Assembly (NCBI GenBank): GCA_012719395.1
Contig: JAAYAL010000071.1
Location: 1-44,208, forward strand
DNA: 44,208 nt
Source: Gaiellales bacterium
Lineage (GTDB): Bacteria > Actinomycetota > Thermoleophilia > RBG-16-64-13
Reading direction: 5' to 3'
In this document: piece after piece, positions 22,746 through 31,466 of the stretch
How positions within the stretch are numbered: the stretch's first letter is position 1
Layout of the letters: the number at the start of each line of letters is the position of its first letter
The notes under the pieces: model-generated
Seen by the model: the letters and a program-made list of their open reading frames with translations, nothing else
What the model was told of the DNA's origin: nothing
Databases searched by the model: none
Made by a program: the position numbers and the translations under genes

Positions 22746-25664
22746 ATGAGACCCACCATCAACGCGCTGGAGAAAGACCTTCGTCACCTGATTCGTGGCG
22801 ATGTTGAATTCGATGCCATCAGTCGCCACCTGTACGCCACGGATGGCTCCATCTACCAAATCGAGCCGCTCGGGGTAGTGGCTCCTCATGATGCCGAGGA
22901 TGTCGCCCGCTTGGTTCAGTACGCCTCCCAGAACGGCGTGCCGCTTGTTGCACGGGGCGCCGGCTCGGGCTTGGCCGGCGCCGCCATCGGCCGGGGCCTG
23001 CAGGTGGACTTCACCCGCTACATGAACCGCATCCTGGAATTCGCGTCTGATGGCTCCTGGGCTCGGGTTGAGCCGGGGGTCATCATGGGCGAACTGAATG
23101 CGCGGGCCAAGGCATACGGCCGTTTCTTCGCGCCCAACCCCTCCAGCGAGAACTATTGCAGCCTCGGCGGGATGATCGGCTGTAATTCCTCCGGCTCCCG
23201 CTCGGTCGCCTACGGTGGGACCAAGGACCACGTCCTGGATCTGCACGTGGCGCTGCATGATGGACAGGTGTTCCACGCGGGACCGGTCCCGCGTGACTCC
23301 GCTCAGTTCGCGCAGCTCATAGCCGGCAACAGCCTGGCCGCCACGGCCTTCGCCGACATGGTGGAGTTGCTGCAGACGAATGCCGACTCCATCAAGGCTT
23401 CTCTGCCCAGGGCCCCCAAGAACGCCTCAGGCTACCGTGTGGAAGAAGTTCTGGAGAACGATATCGTCAACCTCCACAAAATCTTCATAGGGGCGGAAGG
23501 AACTCTGGGGCTGGTGACTGAGGCCAAGCTCAACCTTGTCCCCCTCCCCGGCCGGCGAGCCATCGCCATGGTGTATTTCCCCAACGTCTTCTCCGCCGGC
23601 GAGGCCGTGTTCCCCATACTGGGCCTGAAACCGACGTCGCTCGAGATCATGGATGGCGGCTTCCTCCGCTTCGTGCGCCGCAACGATCCTCAGATCAACG
23701 CCATGGTCCCGGCGGAGGCGGACAGCGCCCTACTGGTGGAATTCGAAGCAGCGGATGACACGCAGCTCTCGGAACAGCTGGACTCCCTCGGCTCCTTGCT
23801 GACCGGCGGTGACGTGATGGCCATCAAGCCTGCCCTGGATCCCGCGGAGCAGAAGAAGCTGTGGGCGGTCCGTCAGGCGGCAGTGCCCCTGCTGAACAAA
23901 CTGCCGGGCCCCAAGCGCATCGCCGAGTTCATTGAGGACTGCACGGTACACCCGGATGTCCTGGCGCACTACATGAGCAATCTGGCCAAGATCATCGCTC
24001 GCTCGGGCTCGGAAGCCATCATGTACGGGCACGCCGGTGATGGGAACATCCACACGCGTCCGGTGCTGAACCTGAAAGAAGCAGAGGACCTTGACCTCAT
24101 GCAGTCCATGCTGGACGACGTCATTGACATGGTACTGGAGATCAAGGGCACACCCTCGGGAGAGCACGGGGACGGCATTGTCCGCTCCAAGTTTGTGCGC
24201 CGAGTGTACGGTGATCAGGTCTACAGTATCTTCACAGCCATCAAACATGCTTTTGACCCTACCGGCATACTCAATCCGGGAAAGAAGATAGTCGGACCGG
24301 CCGAAACCGCGGGCGTCAGCTACAACCTCCGCTACGGCCCCAACTACTGGACGTACGAGCAGAGCACGCTTCTGCGCTTTCCGGACGGAGAATATGAGCG
24401 CGAGATCGAGAAATGCCACGGCTGTGGCCAGTGCAAGAGTGCGGTAGGCACCACCATGTGCCCCACGTACAAGGCCACGCGGCGCGAGCACGCCTCCCCG
24501 CGGGCCAAGGCCAACCTGCTGCGCAACATCATCAGCGGCAAGCTCCACCCCTACAATACGTACACCACCGACGCCATGCGCGCCGTCACCGACTACTGCA
24601 TAGAGTGCGGTATGTGCGCCGTGGAATGCCCCTCCAATGTGAACATCCCCAAACTCATGTTGGAAGCAAAGAGCAAGATTCGCGGCGGCCGGCGACCGGG
24701 GCCCGCGGAACTCCTCCTGGGTAATGCCGGGCTGGTCTACCGCGCCGGCCAAGCACTGGCACCGGTGGCCAACCCCTTGCTGGCGCAGGCGGCGGTTCGC
24801 GGCATCGGTCAGAAGGTGGCCGGTATCGATCAGCGCCGTCGGTTGCCGCGTTTCGCCGGCCGGACTCTCACGCAGCAGGTGGCGGCACGCGATCGCCAAG
24901 GCGGGAAGGCCGCACCGGGGGTCTATCGCGGCCAGGTCGCCTTTTTTTGCGAAATGTACGTCAACTTCAACGACCCGGAGTTGGGGCTCATCATGGAGCG
25001 CCTGCTGCGCGCGCACGGAGTTGATGTGGTCTTCCCCGCTCAACGGAGCAGCGGCATCTTGGAGATGGCCTACGGACTTCCCGACAGAGCCCGGCAAACC
25101 GCCACCTTCAACGTGCACTCTGCGCTACCTCACGTCCAAGCGGGCTCACTGTTGGTGAGCGGGGAACCCACGGCGTCCCTGGCTTTCAAGGCTCACTACG
25201 CCGACTACCTGGATGATCCGGCCGTGGCGGTGGTTGCCAAAGCCACCCGTGACCTGGGTGAGTTCCTCGCCGCGTGGCGGAGGGCGAACCCGGACGTGGC
25301 CATGCAGCCCGCACCAACCTCGCTCCGGCTCGCCTACCACGACCCTTGTCACCTGAAGGCGCAGAACGTCGGCCTTTCCTTCTGGGACCTGCTGCGCGAG
25401 ATACCCGGCGTGGACCTCACCAGGCTGGAGGCCGGTTGCTGCGGCATGGCCGGGACCTTCGGCACCAAGGCGGGCTCTTTCGATTTCTCCATGGAAACGG
25501 GGCGCCCCGTGTTCCAGCGGATAGCTGAGATCCGGCCCGACCTGGTGCTTTCCGACTGCAGCTCCTGCCGCATGCAGATCCACCAGGGCACCGGCGCCTG
25601 GACCATGCACCCGGCCGAGTTCCTGGCCGGCCTGTATGGCATCTCTCCGTACCGGCCGGCCTGA
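22746..25664 (+). CDS. FAD-linked 2-hydroxyacid dehydrogenase fused to Fe-S (GlcD-GlcF type) subunit
   Basis: A 972-residue fusion. The N-terminal half (1-515) is a GlcD/D-lactate-dehydrogenase-type flavoprotein: the PCMH FAD-binding region has VPLVARGAGSGLAGAA and NPSSENYCSLGGMIGCNSSG, and GHAGDGNIHTRP and SGEHGDG lie in the FAD-oxidase C domain. The C-terminal half is GlcF-like, with cluster motifs CHGCGQCKSAVGTTMCP and CIECGMCAVECP, then CCG-type segments (DPCHLKAQN, AGCCGMAGTFG). This fits oxidation of D-lactate or another 2-hydroxyacid to a membrane or ferredoxin/quinone acceptor. The next gene is a LarA-type racemase 6 nt downstream, which supports lactate or a related acid as substrate. 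Confidence 0.9.
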   Translation: MRPTINALEKDLRHLIRGDVEFDAISRHLYATDGSIYQIEPLGVVAPHDAEDVARLVQYASQNGVPLVARGAGSGLAGAAIGRGLQVDFTRYMNRILEFASDGSWARVEPGVIMGELNARAKAYGRFFAPNPSSENYCSLGGMIGCNSSGSRSVAYGGTKDHVLDLHVALHDGQVFHAGPVPRDSAQFAQLIAGNSLAATAFADMVELLQTNADSIKASLPRAPKNASGYRVEEVLENDIVNLHKIFIGAEGTLGLVTEAKLNLVPLPGRRAIAMVYFPNVFSAGEAVFPILGLKPTSLEIMDGGFLRFVRRNDPQINAMVPAEADSALLVEFEAADDTQLSEQLDSLGSLLTGGDVMAIKPALDPAEQKKLWAVRQAAVPLLNKLPGPKRIAEFIEDCTVHPDVLAHYMSNLAKIIARSGSEAIMYGHAGDGNIHTRPVLNLKEAEDLDLMQSMLDDVIDMVLEIKGTPSGEHGDGIVRSKFVRRVYGDQVYSIFTAIKHAFDPTGILNPGKKIVGPAETAGVSYNLRYGPNYWTYEQSTLLRFPDGEYEREIEKCHGCGQCKSAVGTTMCPTYKATRREHASPRAKANLLRNIISGKLHPYNTYTTDAMRAVTDYCIECGMCAVECPSNVNIPKLMLEAKSKIRGGRRPGPAELLLGNAGLVYRAGQALAPVANPLLAQAAVRGIGQKVAGIDQRRRLPRFAGRTLTQQVAARDRQGGKAAPGVYRGQVAFFCEMYVNFNDPELGLIMERLLRAHGVDVVFPAQRSSGILEMAYGLPDRARQTATFNVHSALPHVQAGSLLVSGEPTASLAFKAHYADYLDDPAVAVVAKATRDLGEFLAAWRRANPDVAMQPAPTSLRLAYHDPCHLKAQNVGLSFWDLLREIPGVDLTRLEAGCCGMAGTFGTKAGSFDFSMETGRPVFQRIAEIRPDLVLSDCSSCRMQIHQGTGAWTMHPAEFLAGLYGISPYRPA

Positions 25665-25670
25665 GTCCAC

Positions 25671-26969
25671 GTGGAGAAGCTGATTAGAGTTCCGTTTGGC
25701 GATGGCTGGGCGGAGGCCCTGCCGCCCGCCGGCGCCACCGTCAGGGTGCTCGAGCCCGCGGTTCTTCCCTCCCTCCCGGAGGATGCCGTCATGACACGCG
25801 CGCTTCGGACCGCCGGGCTGGGCAACTCGTGGCCTCTCCGTTCACCCACCCAGTCAAGACCACTGACGATCGTCCTCAACGATGCTACCCGACCTACCCC
25901 CAGTGGACGCATCTTGGCCCACCTGGTGATGATGGGGCTCCTCCCCGAGCGGCCGGCCCTTGGCGCTGTTCGCGTCCTCATAGCCACCGGCTCCCACCGC
26001 CCAGGCGGAGCTGAGGATGTGCGTCATATTCTCCATGGGCTGCCGGACTCGCGGTGGCCGCACCTTGTCGAATGGCATGATGCACAGCTGAACAGCGCGC
26101 ACGTAGAGGTGGGCACCACCTCCCGCGGGACTCCCGTCCATATCGATCGCCGCGTGCTGGATTCCGGCTCACTCCTCCTGGTGAACTCCGTGGAACCGCA
26201 CTACTTCGCGGGCTACACGGGCGGCCGGAAATCGCTCATGCCGGGCCTGGCCGGGTTCGACACCATTGAGGCAAACCATTGCCTGGCCTTGCAACCCGCG
26301 GCAGACGTGCTATGCCTCACCGGCAACCCGATGCACGAGGATGCCGAGGAAGCAATCTCTCTGCTGCCGCTTCCCGACCTCCTGTCACTCCAGGTTGTGC
26401 TGGACCAACACCAGCACATCGCTTTCCTGGCCGCAGGCCCTCTGCACGCCACCTTTGAGGCGGCTGTGGCCGAGGCTGATCGCAGATATGTGGCCTCACT
26501 CCCCGAGGCTGCAGACATCGTGGTCAGCGCAGCCGCGCCCCCCATGGATTACGACCTCTACCAGTCGCAGAAAGCCGTGGACAACGCCGCCCGCGCCATT
26601 CGAGACGGAGGGACGCTGATCCTGGTGAGTTCCTGCCGCCACGGCATCGGCGATCCACGCTATTTCGACCTCTTGGCCTCCTCGGCCACTCCGGCGGAAG
26701 CTCAGCGCCGTATCGCGGACCACTACCTGCTGGGATACCACAAGGCCAACCGGCTGGCCGCCGCCGCCGCCCGGATCAACATCTTCTCCGTGACTCATCT
26801 ACCCGACGAAACCGCCCGTGCCGCCTTCTTCACACCGTTCGCCGATCTGCAGACAGCACTGCAAGAGGCGGTAGCGCGTTCCGGCTCAGCATCCGGCCTC
26901 CGCATAGCGGTGCTGCCGGATGGATGTGTGACCGTCCCCCGCGTGGAACAGACTGGGAGAGACCTTTGA
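25671..26969 (+). CDS. larA: LarA-type nickel-pincer 2-hydroxyacid racemase
   Basis: LarA-family enzyme of 432 residues. It matches the family at every key position seen in Lactiplantibacillus LarA: Asp71 and Arg74 in NDATRPTP, His109 in ATGSHRP, His177 and Lys187 in EPHYFAGYTGGRKSLMPG (Lys carries the nickel-pincer nucleotide), and His203 in EANH. Lactate, malate and other 2-hydroxyacid racemases share these residues, so the exact substrate is open. Cofactor genes larB/C/E are not in the window. GTG start 6 nt after the dehydrogenase; the stop overlaps the TTG of ridA. Confidence 0.88.
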   Translation: MEKLIRVPFGDGWAEALPPAGATVRVLEPAVLPSLPEDAVMTRALRTAGLGNSWPLRSPTQSRPLTIVLNDATRPTPSGRILAHLVMMGLLPERPALGAVRVLIATGSHRPGGAEDVRHILHGLPDSRWPHLVEWHDAQLNSAHVEVGTTSRGTPVHIDRRVLDSGSLLLVNSVEPHYFAGYTGGRKSLMPGLAGFDTIEANHCLALQPAADVLCLTGNPMHEDAEEAISLLPLPDLLSLQVVLDQHQHIAFLAAGPLHATFEAAVAEADRRYVASLPEAADIVVSAAAPPMDYDLYQSQKAVDNAARAIRDGGTLILVSSCRHGIGDPRYFDLLASSATPAEAQRRIADHYLLGYHKANRLAAAAARINIFSVTHLPDETARAAFFTPFADLQTALQEAVARSGSASGLRIAVLPDGCVTVPRVEQTGRDL

Positions 26970-27343
26970 AACGTACCATCGCCACCGATCGCGCCCCACG
27001 CGCCATTGGCCCATACTCGCAGGCGTTGATGGTGGGCAGCATGCTGTTTGTCAGCGGCCAGCTACCCCTTGACCCCGCCACCGACCGGTTCCCCGCCGGC
27101 GGCATCGCGGAACTCACCGAGCAGGCCCTGCGGAACGTGATGTCCATCGTCGAGGCGGCCGGCTTCACGCCCACCGACGTGGTCAAGACCACCTGCCTCA
27201 TGACGGACCTCGCGGATTTCCAGGACTTCAACGAGACGTATGCCCGTTTCTTCCCAACGGAACCGCCCGCTCGCGAAACCTACCAGGTGGCCGCTCTGCC
27301 TCGGGGAGCCCGACTGGAGATCTCGGCTATTTGCGCCCGGTAG
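26966..27343 (+). CDS. ridA: RidA/YjgF/YER057c/UK114 family deaminase
   Basis: Small trimeric enamine/imine deaminase, 125 residues, the standard length. The motifs RAPRAIGPYSQA, VSGQLPLDP, and the substrate-binding Arg in PARETYQVAALPRGARLEI are present. The TTG at 26966 is chosen because it overlaps the larA stop as TTGA and has GGGAGA upstream; the upstream part of the open frame belongs to the larA 3' end. Operon partner of the dehydrogenase and racemase. The last 17 bases overlap the convergent tetR gene. Confidence 0.92.
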   Translation: MKRTIATDRAPRAIGPYSQALMVGSMLFVSGQLPLDPATDRFPAGGIAELTEQALRNVMSIVEAAGFTPTDVVKTTCLMTDLADFQDFNETYARFFPTEPPARETYQVAALPRGARLEISAICAR

Positions 27344-27989
27344 AGCGCAGCCGCAACGCGGCACCCTCCCTCTTCGGCAGGCTGCACGCTACACCGGGCG
27401 AAAGCAGGGACTCCGCCGCATACTGCTCGCAGATGCGGTAGGCGTCGTTGAGGCTGAGCCTCTCTGGGTTGTATAGCCACTGAAGTATGAGTCCTTCCAT
27501 GGCCGCGATCAGCATGGAGGCCGCAGCGTGGGCGTCCGTGCGTCGGAATTCGCCACGCGCGATCCCATGCGCCACCGTCCGCTCCATGTACGAAAGGTGG
27601 GTCTGGTATATCACTCGAGTGTAGTCGCGAACCGCCTTCTCCCGTGGCGCTTCTGCCAGAAAATCGATGAGCACGGTGTAGTAACTACGTGTACGCCTCT
27701 CGCTGCCGAAGAGATTCTTCAGATTCAACTTCACCTGTTCCCAGGCAGGCAGCTCTTCGCGGCAGCACGCCTCCAAGTCCCGACGCAGTCGGTCCACGAT
27801 GCTCTCCAGCACGGCAAGGAACAGATGTTCCTTCTTGGGGAAGTAGTACGAGATCAAGCCCTTGCTCACGCCGGCCTGCACCGCCACCTGCCCCAGAGTG
27901 GTGTGCCCATAGCCGTTCTTCAGGATGAGCTTCTGCGCCGCCTTGACAATCCCTTCCCGCCGCTCCTCCTCCGACGCACGCGGGCTCAC
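27327..27989 (-). CDS. TetR/AcrR-family transcriptional regulator
   Basis: A dimeric repressor of 220 residues. The N-terminal HTH (about 10-57: IVKAAQKLILKNGYGHTTLGQVAVQAGVSKGLISYYFPKKEHLF, quoted here as its key elements AVQAGVSKG and YYFPKK) is complete. The ligand-binding domain follows, with ERRTRSYYTVLIDFLAEA and LIAAMEGLILQWL typical of the acyl-CoA- or drug-responsive subgroup. GTG 27989 follows a G-rich stretch. It lies at the end of the acyl-CoA/Hdr region and is a candidate to bind the palindrome at 37237-37258; the link is inferred. Confidence 0.93.
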   Translation of the reverse strand: MSPRASEEERREGIVKAAQKLILKNGYGHTTLGQVAVQAGVSKGLISYYFPKKEHLFLAVLESIVDRLRRDLEACCREELPAWEQVKLNLKNLFGSERRTRSYYTVLIDFLAEAPREKAVRDYTRVIYQTHLSYMERTVAHGIARGEFRRTDAHAAASMLIAAMEGLILQWLYNPERLSLNDAYRICEQYAAESLLSPGVACSLPKREGAALRLRSTGRK

Positions 27990-28030
27990 CAGCCACCCCC
28001 CGCCGCAGCCGACATTTCACGCGCCCCGGA

Positions 28031-28089
28031 GGTGATCCGAACGCAGGGCCCACCACTCATCATAGAGACAATCACCCGCGACCCTGCGT
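28031..28089 (-). other. Interleaved inverted repeats upstream of tetR (possible pseudoknot)
   Basis: On the reverse strand the order is ACGCAGGG (28089-28082), GGTGAT (28076-28071), CCCTGCGT (28048-28041), ATCACC (28036-28031). The two pairings (8 bp and 6 bp) interleave and cannot nest, as in an H-type pseudoknot; alternatively only one forms. The element lies 42 nt before the tetR start and 32 nt after the VOC gene, so it could act as leader RNA, operator or terminator. Confidence 0.35.
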
Positions 28090-28120
28090 CCGAACCCGTT
28101 TCTCTCCTATCGGCAACCAG

Positions 28121-28558
28121 TTACTTCTGGAGCTCTTCCCACTTGTAGTCGATGAGTTCCACCAGGATGCCATTCGTCTGCTTGGGATGCACGAAGGAGT
28201 ACTGGCAATCCCGGAAGGGAATTAGCTCGCCGTACTCACCGAACTTGATGATGGAATAGCCCTTGCCCTTGAGTTCCTCTACCGCCTCAGCAGTGCTGTC
28301 CACGTTGAAACCGACGATGTTGATGGACTCGCCGTGACGCTCTATCCACTTGGCCACGTCGCCCGTGCCATCGATGTCTTCCATCAGCTCGAAGCCGACG
28401 CCGCCGATCCAATAGCGGGCCACCCGGATCTTCGACGGGAGATCCTCATACGGGTCATCCGGGCCTTCCTTGCCCAGGATGGGTTCCCACATCTTCTTGG
28501 CGGCATCCAGATCCTTCACGCACATGCAAATGTGGTCAATCTTGTTGATCTTCGGCAC
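28121..28558 (-). CDS. VOC-superfamily protein, methylmalonyl-CoA-epimerase-like
   Basis: Glyoxalase-fold protein of 145 residues. The N-terminus INKIDHICMCVKDLDAA and C-terminus FVHPKQTNGILVELIDYK resemble methylmalonyl-CoA epimerases, with candidate metal ligands His in DHIC and Glu in LVEL. The second His of the usual GxHHI segment is replaced (GESINIVGF), so activity on methylmalonyl-CoA is doubtful and another CoA ester is possible. GTG 28558 has GGAGGT five bases upstream. It is last in the Hdr/OYE gene run and separated from the ferredoxin by two strong hairpins. Confidence 0.75.
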   Translation of the reverse strand: MPKINKIDHICMCVKDLDAAKKMWEPILGKEGPDDPYEDLPSKIRVARYWIGGVGFELMEDIDGTGDVAKWIERHGESINIVGFNVDSTAEAVEELKGKGYSIIKFGEYGELIPFRDCQYSFVHPKQTNGILVELIDYKWEELQK

Positions 28559-28592
28559 AGTGCACCTCCTGAATTTCAAAGGCCCCCACTCG

Positions 28593-28611
28593 GCGCGGCC
28601 GCAGACCGCGC
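28593..28611. repeat. Small GC hairpin before the VOC gene
   Basis: GCGCGG (28593-28598) and CCGCGC (28606-28611) flank a 7-base loop. It lies next to the larger hairpin at 28645-28678 in the 146-bp gap between the ferredoxin stop and the VOC start. Confidence 0.4.
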
Positions 28612-28644
28612 GGCAGAGGCCCTAGAGACACTCGACGTAGGTCG

Positions 28645-28678
28645 GTGGCGGTCCGGCCCCTGCGGGCCGGACCGCCAC
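28645..28678 (-). terminator. Perfect 15-bp hairpin after the ferredoxin gene
   Basis: GTGGCGGTCCGGCCC and its exact complement are separated by a 4-base loop, 27 nt after the ferredoxin stop on the reverse strand. No T-run follows, so it may be a U-less terminator, a processing or stability element, or a partial attenuator that reduces expression of the VOC gene relative to the redox genes. Confidence 0.65.
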
Positions 28679-28704
28679 ACCTGCAGTCAGTCAGAGCCTG
28701 ACGA

Positions 28705-28911
28705 CTAGAAGGTGACCATCTCCAACGGGATGTTGATTGCCTTGTCCGGGCAGGCCTTGCCGCACTCGTTGCAGTCTTCGCACAAGGCCTCGGTCAGAAC
28801 TGGGCGACCGTCTTGCACGCGGAGGGCGTTGTCAGGGCAGGCCTCAACACAACGCGTGTCCTGCAGGCCGCCACACATCGTGCACTTTTCGTAGTCGATT
28901 TGCGCTGCCAT
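28705..28911 (-). CDS. 2[4Fe-4S] ferredoxin with an expanded first cluster motif
   Basis: A 68-residue electron carrier. Cluster I cysteines are Cys10, Cys13, Cys21 and Cys25, i.e. C-x2-C-x7-C-x3-C, longer than the standard C-x2-C-x2-C. Cluster II is Cys44-x2-Cys47-x2-Cys50-x3-Cys54. Each motif ends in Cys-Pro. The expanded loop is like that of the low-potential Alvin-type ferredoxins. ATG 28911 has AGGAG five bases upstream. It lies downstream of the OYE-family reductase and is a likely electron partner for it. Confidence 0.9.
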   Translation of the reverse strand: MAAQIDYEKCTMCGGLQDTRCVEACPDNALRVQDGRPVLTEALCEDCNECGKACPDKAINIPLEMVTF

Positions 28912-28923
28912 TGGCTCTCCTAC

Positions 28924-29445
28924 CTATTCCTCAACCCAAAGACGACGGACACAGGCACCTTCGCCCTTCGGGATCGCCTTCGTGGTCTCGATCTTCAGCT
29001 TCTTGTTGGTGAAAGCAGCAAGCTGCTCCACGATGACTTCCAGGCCGCGGTTGCACCCGGCGAGGTCCTCTTCCATGCTGGCACCGTAGGACTTCGCAGT
29101 GGTCGGATACGGGCACCGATCCCAGATGATGAACACTTCGTTGTCGTTCTCACCCTTTTCCATGTGGATCTTGGCCCCACGCATCATCCAGGTGGCAACG
29201 ATGTTGCTCGCCAGACTCTGCAGCCAGTTCGGCTTGGACAGGTTTGTCCGCGGGAAGTAGCTCTTGGCCGTATCTATACCGATAACTTCCCAGGCCTTGT
29301 CGGCAACCTCCATCGGGTCGGCCTTGTCGCCCAGCAGTTCCAGAGCGGCTTGCCGCCACTGATAGAATGTCCGCCTCTGATCGTCTTGGACGCCGTGGAA
29401 CGCGCGCCAGAGACTGGTGATCTCTTTTTCCGCATCGAACGCCAT
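28924..29445 (-). CDS. Unknown protein, possibly ATC-hydrolase-like (DUF/V4R-type)
   Basis: A 173-residue soluble protein. The N-terminal half is helical (EITSLWRAFHGVQDDQRR, YQWRQAALELLG). The C-terminal half has a strand-rich part with WDRCPYPTTAKSYG, then EEDLAGCNRGLEVIVEQLA and CVRRLWVEE at the end. The CPY...C layout is reminiscent of L-2-amino-thiazoline-4-carboxylate hydrolase-like proteins found beside anaerobic flavoenzymes, but this is weak recall, not a firm match. It sits between the OYE-family enzyme (17 nt gap) and ferredoxin (12 nt gap), with GGAGG upstream of ATG 29445, so it is part of that unit. Confidence 0.8.
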   Translation of the reverse strand: MAFDAEKEITSLWRAFHGVQDDQRRTFYQWRQAALELLGDKADPMEVADKAWEVIGIDTAKSYFPRTNLSKPNWLQSLASNIVATWMMRGAKIHMEKGENDNEVFIIWDRCPYPTTAKSYGASMEEDLAGCNRGLEVIVEQLAAFTNKKLKIETTKAIPKGEGACVRRLWVEE

Positions 29446-29462
29446 TAGTGGTTTCCTCCCTC

Positions 29463-31466
29463 TCAGATCCGGAGACCGGTCTTGTAACCGTCGTGCACAG
29501 CCCCGGATACGCCGCGAGGAGTGGCAGCATCGCCAATGAGGCGGAACTCGATGCCATTCTCCTGGCAGGCTTCCTTCAGCGCGTTGTTCGACACCCGCTC
29601 GGCGTACACAATGGTGTCCGCCTTCACCGGGAACTTGACGCCATCGTAGTACCGCACGATGGCTTCGCCATCCCCGATTTCCTTGATGGTGGCGTCGCTA
29701 TAGACCTTGACACCGTTCTGAGCGAGGAAGATGGCGTAGCGCCAACGGAAGGACGGGTTGATGTCCTTGCCGGTGGTCTTCTCTTCGCCGACAATGGTGA
29801 CCTTCTTGCCCTTCTTCGCCAAGGCGAGAGCACAGCCGATGGCCGGCTTCTTGTTGCCCCAAACCACAACGTTGTCGCCAACCGGCTTGAGGTCGTTGAT
29901 GGCCTCGTGCAGCGAGATGATGTTCTCGCCTTCCCAGGCGGCAGGCTTGCTGTACTCGGCGCCTGTAGCGATGACCACGGCATCCGGCAGCTCATCAGCG
30001 ATCATATCGGCGGTCACTTCGGTGTTGTACTTGAACTCAACACCGCGCTTCTGGCATTGCGCCAGACCGAAGTGGGTGGTGACGTCGTACAACTCGTAGT
30101 CGTTGTACGGAGCCTGACGAGCATCGAGCAGCGTGCCTCCCGCTTCCGCGTTCTTGTCGAACACGGTGACCTTGTGCCCCCGCTCGGCGGCGGTCCAAGC
30201 CGCTTCCAGACCGGCAACGCCGGCGCCAACCACCCAGATGCTCTTGGGATCATCGGTGTGGACGTTCTCGGGGTACCAGTCAGGCTGCGACTCATGCGCG
30301 CAGGTGGGATTGATGTAGCAGGTCATGGGAGCATCGCGGAACAGACGGGCGAGGCAGACGTTGCAGGCCACGCACCAGCGGATGTCCTCTTCACGCCCTT
30401 CCAGGAACTTCAGAGGCATGAGCGGGTCGGCGATCTGCGGACGGCAGTTCTCCCAGTAGTCAATGACGCCGTCGGCAATGGCCTTGTCGGCCATCTCGGC
30501 CTTGAACAGGCGGTAGGCCATGGAGACCGGGGCCTTCAGGCCGAATTCCTTGGCCTTCTTCGGAACCCATAGCCAGGAGCCCTGATCCACGTCGCGGCTG
30601 ATGACCGGAACGGTGGATTCCTGCCAACCAACTGTGATGGAGATGGAGTCGCAGCCGGCTTCATTCGCCATGAGGTAGGTCTTCAGCGACTCTTCCATGG
30701 TGTTGCCGTTGACGTCGTCCAGCTGCTCCCATGCGCAGAGGCGGATGATGAGCGGCATGTCCTCGGGGATGGCGGCCTTCACCTTGCGGATGATGTCGCC
30801 CACGAACTTGAAGCGCTTCTCAACCGTGTCGCCACCATACTCATCGGTGCGGCGGTTGGTGTAGGTGTTGAGGTAGTTCGAAAGCAGGTAGCCGACGATG
30901 CCGGAGATCTCCATGATCTCGAACCCGGCTTCCACACCGAGCTCGGCCGAGAAGGCGTGCTGATCGATGCATTCCAGGATGCGGGCGTGGGACATCTCTT
31001 CTACCGGCTCAAACAGGCGGAGCCGTTGCGGAACGGCGGAGGGGCCTTCGGCCTTCTTGGCCCAGTGGCCACCGACGCGACCGCAGTGCATCAGCTGGTA
31101 GTTGGACACGGCCTTCTGTTCCTTGATGGCGTTGGCCATCTCGGTGAGACCGGGAAGGAACTTCCGGTCGGCGGCGCAGGCCTGGCCCTTGTAGCCCTGG
31201 CCCATCTTCAGCTCATCGGTGGTAACACCCTGCATGGTGCAGATACCACCGGCAACGCCCTTGGCCCGAGCGGCCATGTAGGCGATGTCTTCCTTGGTGA
31301 TGTAGCCGTCATGCGTATTGAGGTTGTCCTCAGTGGCGGCGTACTTGATCCGGCACGGAATCTCGAGTTTGCCGATCGTGATGGGGCTGAAGACGTGCGG
31401 GTACTTCTTCGCGCCCGGCATCGTCTCGTATTTCGCCCTCCACTCATCAAAGTACTTGCTCTTCAT
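29463..31466 (-). CDS. Old Yellow Enzyme-family FMN/FAD/4Fe-4S reductase (2,4-dienoyl-CoA/enoate reductase-like)
   Basis: A 667-residue enzyme with the 2,4-dienoyl-CoA reductase layout. An FMN TIM barrel (1-355) has QLMHCGR (His127) and the OYE motif NRRTDEYGG (204-212). A 4Fe-4S site follows at Cys365-x2-Cys368-x2-Cys371-x11-Cys383. The FAD/NAD(P)H domains (410-667) have GAGVAG (414-419), a linked DKN and VIATGAEYSKP. Relatives include DCR, clostridial enoate reductases, BaiCD/BaiH and 2-naphthoyl-CoA reductases, so the substrate is an activated C=C bond but not defined. ATG 31466 has GAGGA nine bases upstream and overlaps the stop of a 28-codon leader frame. Confidence 0.9.
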   Translation of the reverse strand: MKSKYFDEWRAKYETMPGAKKYPHVFSPITIGKLEIPCRIKYAATEDNLNTHDGYITKEDIAYMAARAKGVAGGICTMQGVTTDELKMGQGYKGQACAADRKFLPGLTEMANAIKEQKAVSNYQLMHCGRVGGHWAKKAEGPSAVPQRLRLFEPVEEMSHARILECIDQHAFSAELGVEAGFEIMEISGIVGYLLSNYLNTYTNRRTDEYGGDTVEKRFKFVGDIIRKVKAAIPEDMPLIIRLCAWEQLDDVNGNTMEESLKTYLMANEAGCDSISITVGWQESTVPVISRDVDQGSWLWVPKKAKEFGLKAPVSMAYRLFKAEMADKAIADGVIDYWENCRPQIADPLMPLKFLEGREEDIRWCVACNVCLARLFRDAPMTCYINPTCAHESQPDWYPENVHTDDPKSIWVVGAGVAGLEAAWTAAERGHKVTVFDKNAEAGGTLLDARQAPYNDYELYDVTTHFGLAQCQKRGVEFKYNTEVTADMIADELPDAVVIATGAEYSKPAAWEGENIISLHEAINDLKPVGDNVVVWGNKKPAIGCALALAKKGKKVTIVGEEKTTGKDINPSFRWRYAIFLAQNGVKVYSDATIKEIGDGEAIVRYYDGVKFPVKADTIVYAERVSNNALKEACQENGIEFRLIGDAATPRGVSGAVHDGYKTGLRI

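Noticed and set aside
24946-24952. T-run resembling a terminator
   Set aside because: It lies inside the GlcD-GlcF coding sequence and has no preceding hairpin.
28028-28038. GGAGGTGATCC, the complement of the 16S rRNA 3' end
   Set aside because: Only 11 bases match and no other rRNA sequence is near, so it is not an rRNA remnant; chance is likely.
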